In this document: positions 38,940 through 41,516 of the stretch, in pieces
How the letters are laid out: every line of letters begins with the position of its first letter
Position numbering within the stretch: the stretch's first letter is position 1
Virus record (IMG/VR): IMGVR_UViG_3300021513_000010
Coordinates: 1-41,516 of that record
Direction: 5' to 3' (one strand)
DNA from: a virus
Length of the DNA: 41,516 bases
Program-made: the position numbers and the translations under genes
The notes under the pieces: model-generated
Told to the model about the DNA's origin: nothing
Databases searched by the model: none
What the model saw: only the letters and a program-made list of their open reading frames with translations

Positions 38940-39528
38940 ATTCTCCGGTATTGTCAGGGATGCATTTGCTAAGTGTGGGCATGATGCCTGGAGTTGTGAT
39001 TTACTTCCTTCAGAAAAGCCCGGGAAACATATCCAAGATGATGTGCGAGATGTGCTCGATGATGGTTGGGACTTGATGATAGCGTTCCCACCATGCACTT
39101 TTCTCGCCAATAGTGGAGTCAGATGGTTATGGGAAGATAGCAACTACATGCTGGCGTCAGAAAGGTGGGAAAAGCTCTGTGAGGCGGCAAAATTCTTCAA
39201 AAAGTTACTCTTCTTTAATGGCATCCCTCATATCGCTATCGAGAATCCTATTCCTCACAAATATGCTCTCGCAATGATCGGTATCAAATATGATCAGGTG
39301 ATCCAACCGTATCAGTTTGGAGAGCCATATTCAAAAGCAACATGCTTGTGGCTGAGGAATCTTCCGAAACTTAAACCCACAAAGTTCATACCGAAAAACA
39401 GGGTGTTGCAACAAGTATGGAAAGAACCACCATCGAAAGAACGCTGGAAAAACCGAAGTCGTACGTATCCGGGAATCGCAATGGCTATGGCCGAGCAGTG
39501 GGGCCAAGCACTTGAGAGCGGGAGGTGA
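38917..39528 (+). CDS. Cytosine-C5 DNA methyltransferase-like protein, 203 aa
   Basis: GTG 38917 follows GGGAGGTG. MRVLVACEFSGIVRDAFAKC is the SAM-binding start, PPC at 58-60 holds the catalytic Cys, and IENP (108-111) stands for the ENV motif. It is shorter than typical C5 methyltransferases and matches the compact viral type. It may modify viral DNA against host restriction; target sequence unknown. Confidence 0.75.
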   Translation: MRVLVACEFSGIVRDAFAKCGHDAWSCDLLPSEKPGKHIQDDVRDVLDDGWDLMIAFPPCTFLANSGVRWLWEDSNYMLASERWEKLCEAAKFFKKLLFFNGIPHIAIENPIPHKYALAMIGIKYDQVIQPYQFGEPYSKATCLWLRNLPKLKPTKFIPKNRVLQQVWKEPPSKERWKNRSRTYPGIAMAMAEQWGQALESGR

Positions 39529-39533
39529 AAAAG

Positions 39534-39764
39534 ATGAGTCTTGACGTCACCTTCGGGGTGTGGGTGAAAGAGCTCGAAGCTGAGGTCACGTTCTTCGATG
39601 TGCACCTACCAGAGGACAAGCTATTTATCAATGACGTGCTCACCGCCGTCGCTCAGACGCTCATTCTGAAGGTAGATTTTGATATCCAAAACGATTCTGC
39701 GGGTTGGGCTGTGAAATCAGTCAAACGTGATGGTAGAGACTGCCAACTGGAGGTTTCTATTTAA
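39534..39764 (+). CDS. Hypothetical protein, 76 aa (right copy)
   Basis: ATG 39534 follows GGGAGGTGAAAAAG; a GTG at 39525 is inside that site. The beta-rich product (SLDVTFGVWVKELEAEVTFF, LILKVDFDIQNDSAGWAVKS) is the complete version of the left-end fragment. No family is recognised. Confidence 0.65.
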   Translation: MSLDVTFGVWVKELEAEVTFFDVHLPEDKLFINDVLTAVAQTLILKVDFDIQNDSAGWAVKSVKRDGRDCQLEVSI

Positions 39765-39773
39765 CTGAAAAAA

Positions 39774-39783
39774 TCTATTTATG
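39774..39783 (+). promoter_or_regulatory. TATA-box-like site before the right TerS-like gene
   Basis: TCTATTTATG is 45 bases before ATG 39823, and CAGGAG at 39809-39814 is a usable ribosome binding site. The left copy has a weaker sequence at this place. Confidence 0.4.
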
Positions 39784-39822
39784 ACCACGTAGGTACTAAA
39801 ACCTCTCACAGGAGTTTTTCAC

Positions 39823-40449
39823 ATGTCGCACCCGGTAGAAGACCCGGATATAGCAGCGGCTTTTGAGGCGTATGTAGCCATGGGCACGATCCGAAGCGTC
39901 CGCCGCTTGTGGAAGAATTGGGATGCGTTGGTGCATACAGGTCGCCCCCGTCCAACCTACCAAGCAGTATGCAAGTGGGCGAAGCGGTACAATTGGCGTG
40001 AGCGTGCCGCCGAGCGCGACCGCAAGTTTTCGAAGAAGCTCGCCGAGAAAAACGACGCCATGAGGCTGCACACTGCGGAGCACATCTTGCAACTCCTGTA
40101 TGCCCGTATCCGCACGGTCTTCGATGAGGACGGTAACACCATCCTACCGATCCAGAACTACCAAGACCTCAACGACACGATCAGGTTGGCGCTCCAGATA
40201 ATCGGCGTAACGAACCAACCCGCTGCTGCACGTGGCCGCCAGCCGAGCCACCAGACGAACATCAAGATAATCAAGGTAGTTGATGGCATGTCGGAGCAAT
40301 CGCAATCAAACGCAGTTGACACCGAAGCCCAGGAGGTTGTGGACACGGACACAGACATAGATGAAGCCATCGACGCCAAGGCTGAGGCTGAGGCGGAACT
40401 CAACTTAAAACCCGAGCCAAGCCCAGAGCCAGAGCAAGAGCAAGAGTAA
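39823..40449 (+). CDS. Putative terminase small subunit-like HTH protein (right copy)
   Basis: A 208-residue paralogue of 199-840. The HTH part (AYVAMGTIRSVRRLWKNW ... WAKRYNWRERAAERDR) and the helical middle (TAEHILQLLYARIRTVFDED) are nearly identical. The tail is different but equally acidic and repetitive (AEAEAELNLKPEPSPEPEQE). The many silent or conservative changes between copies mean both have been under selection for protein function. Confidence 0.58.
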   Translation: MSHPVEDPDIAAAFEAYVAMGTIRSVRRLWKNWDALVHTGRPRPTYQAVCKWAKRYNWRERAAERDRKFSKKLAEKNDAMRLHTAEHILQLLYARIRTVFDEDGNTILPIQNYQDLNDTIRLALQIIGVTNQPAAARGRQPSHQTNIKIIKVVDGMSEQSQSNAVDTEAQEVVDTDTDIDEAIDAKAEAEAELNLKPEPSPEPEQEQE

Positions 40450-40567
40450 GAGCCAGAGCAAGAGCTGCAAGAGTCCGCACCTTAGCGCCGTCTAAGTAAG
40501 CGGGCCCGCCCTAACCATTGCCGCTGCGATGCCGTAGCCGTTGCACGCTTCGCACCCACCCATCCCG

Positions 40568-41016
40568 GTGGAGGGTTGCGTGCACGTGCACAGTCAGCTT
40601 CAGCTCGCTCACTCGCTCACTCGCTCGGCTGCTATTTGCGTACTCGTCCGTCACCTGCCCACCGTTATCGTTCCATAGCTTTCACACCATCCCCGCGGAA
40701 GGCACGCAGCGCCCTTGCCGCCATTTCGAGGGCGAACGCCCCCCCTCTGAAACTCCCCCCCACTCAGCTCCCACCGCTATGAAATTCAAGCGCCATTCGG
40801 CTGATTTGTGCTGCGTGCCACCTCCGTAGACGTCAGAGGGGGGGCATTCGCAAGCGCCCGTCTGCCGTCCGTCGCATTTTCAGCTCTGCCGTCCGCAGCC
40901 TTTTCCATGTTGCCCCACCTTCGCCTCCCACAGCACCCGTTTGCCACTCTGCCCGTGCGCGCTCGCTTCGACCGTTATCGGTTACCATTGTCTTCCGCTA
41001 CTGCGCAACCCTCCAC
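40568..41016. repeat. 13-bp inverted repeat, arms 40568-40580 and 41004-41016
   Basis: The arms GTGGAGGGTTGCG and CGCAACCCTCCAC are the same as at 932-1059, but the spacer is 423 bases. Confidence 0.82.
40699..40851. repeat. Interleaved inverted-repeat (pseudoknot-like) element, copy 2
   Basis: A GGCACGCAGC (40701-40710) pairs with 40810-40819; B (40732-40750) pairs with B' (40833-40851) over 19 positions with one G-T-type mismatch. The order A-B-A'-B' is the same as in copy 1, while loops and several stem positions differ. Confidence 0.8.
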
Positions 41017-41064
41017 GAACATAGCAATGGCAAGGGCCCACCACCCGCCCTCAGGCGCTGCACG

Positions 41065-41212
41065 CCCCGCATGTGCCGGCGGTCATATAATCTGACATTA
41101 TGATGACACGCTTCAAAGCGTGTCATATAATGAAGATTATAACGCTTAGCAGGCACGCACGTCTTTTAGACCGCGGGTATAAGACGTGCCTGCACGCTTG
41201 ACCGCCGGCACT
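41065..41212. repeat. Nested inverted repeats, right copy
   Basis: This is the counterpart of 1115-1254, with core GACACGCTTCAAAGCGTGTC (one mismatch at the centre) and the flanking GCAGGCACG/CGTGCCTGC pair. The segment between the arms of that pair has changed (TTTTAGACCGCGGG instead of AATTTTGATTGTCAG). Confidence 0.78.
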
Positions 41213-41287
41213 ATGCAAGGGGGGCATGCTGGCTGTCTCGCAGTTCTTGCCGGTTGGTTAGCCAGCCAGCCAGCAGCCCCCCGACAT
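41213..41287. repeat. ATGCAAGGGGGGC...GCCCCCCGACAT hairpin element, copy 4
   Basis: Almost identical to copy 1 at 1255-1330, as part of the end duplication. Confidence 0.8.
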
Positions 41288-41516
41288 GGTGTAAAGGGTC
41301 TGCCGCCATTACTGCTACCATTAGCAGCCTTCTATCCTCGCAACGAGCGTGGGCGCGAGGACATCGCCATGAATTGCGTGCCACGCACGTGCAATTCATG
41401 CCTCTGCCTCAATCGTCCATCGCGCCCTAAATAGTTGCGTCCAGGCTGCCCAATGCCAACACCAATCCAAACACTTAGGTCACATCTGCATCCTGGTTCT
41501 CTGTTTCTGTTTCTCT

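Larger units (their letters stand above)
40450..41516. other. Right-end non-coding structured region
   Basis: It mirrors the left region 841-1556: the start (to about 40580) and the last 500 bases match closely, but the middle (40581-41003) is replaced by other sequence containing the second interleaved repeat. The window ends inside the match, so more of the region may follow. Confidence 0.75.

Overview
The window looks like an almost complete genome of a tailed archaeal virus (Caudoviricetes-like). The head module is of the HK97 type: large terminase, portal, capsid maturation protease and major capsid protein. The archaeal signs are a PCNA-type sliding clamp, TATA boxes 25-35 bases before several starts (some apparently leaderless), ribbon-helix-helix and winged-helix regulators, and an AbrB-like protein. 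Most genes carry a strong GGAGGTG ribosome binding site and many overlap as ATGA. From memory the gene set resembles viruses of anaerobic methane-oxidising archaea (ANME-1/Methanophagales); that host guess cannot be tested here. No integrase, DNA polymerase or CRISPR array was seen.

Layout. 1-840: end of a small gene, then a small-terminase-like gene. 841-3360: 2.5 kb of non-coding DNA packed with inverted repeats of several families, including four copies of a branched palindrome with compensatory base changes. 3361-6480: early-type operon of small proteins (zinc ribbons, a RadC/JAB protein, coiled coils), opening with a 55-residue membrane peptide and a tRNA-like element without an anticodon arm. 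6481-7355: non-coding, with an interleaved inverted-repeat element. 7356-12237: second run of small genes including a DnaQ-like exonuclease and two paralogous Cys-rich proteins. 12234-16313: NrdG-like radical SAM protein, TerL, zinc ribbon, portal. 16341-21733: a nucleotidyltransferase plus DNA ligase plus LigD-type phosphoesterase system in which the ligase domain is split over two genes by an inserted cassette of fibre/coiled-coil genes. 21734-22358: a T-tract/CGCGCG array. 22359-31013: HTH protein, protease-scaffold, major capsid protein, decoration protein, holin-like peptide, connectors, beta-helix tailspike and Kelch-like receptor protein. 31067-31679: AbrB-like and membrane proteins. 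31814-34203 (minus): holin-like protein, membrane-anchored protein, papain-like protease and winged helix, probably a lysis/egress unit. 34270-37096: Cas4-like nuclease, OB-fold protein, PCNA and an unknown protein. 37185-39528: regulators, a resolvase-like nuclease and a cytosine methyltransferase-like protein.

The right end (39621-41516) repeats the left end (1 to about 1556) in diverged form: same gene order, similar TerS-like genes, nearly identical terminal 500 bases, but a different middle containing a second copy of the interleaved element. The contig therefore either wraps onto a variant of itself (circular or terminally redundant genome) or carries a real diverged terminal duplication.

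How it may work: small early proteins remodel the host; clamp, ligase, OB-fold protein, nucleases and resolvase process viral DNA probably copied by a host polymerase; TerL/TerS package it; the minus-strand unit opens the cell. No tape-measure, tail-tube or baseplate gene was recognised, so a short tail is possible.
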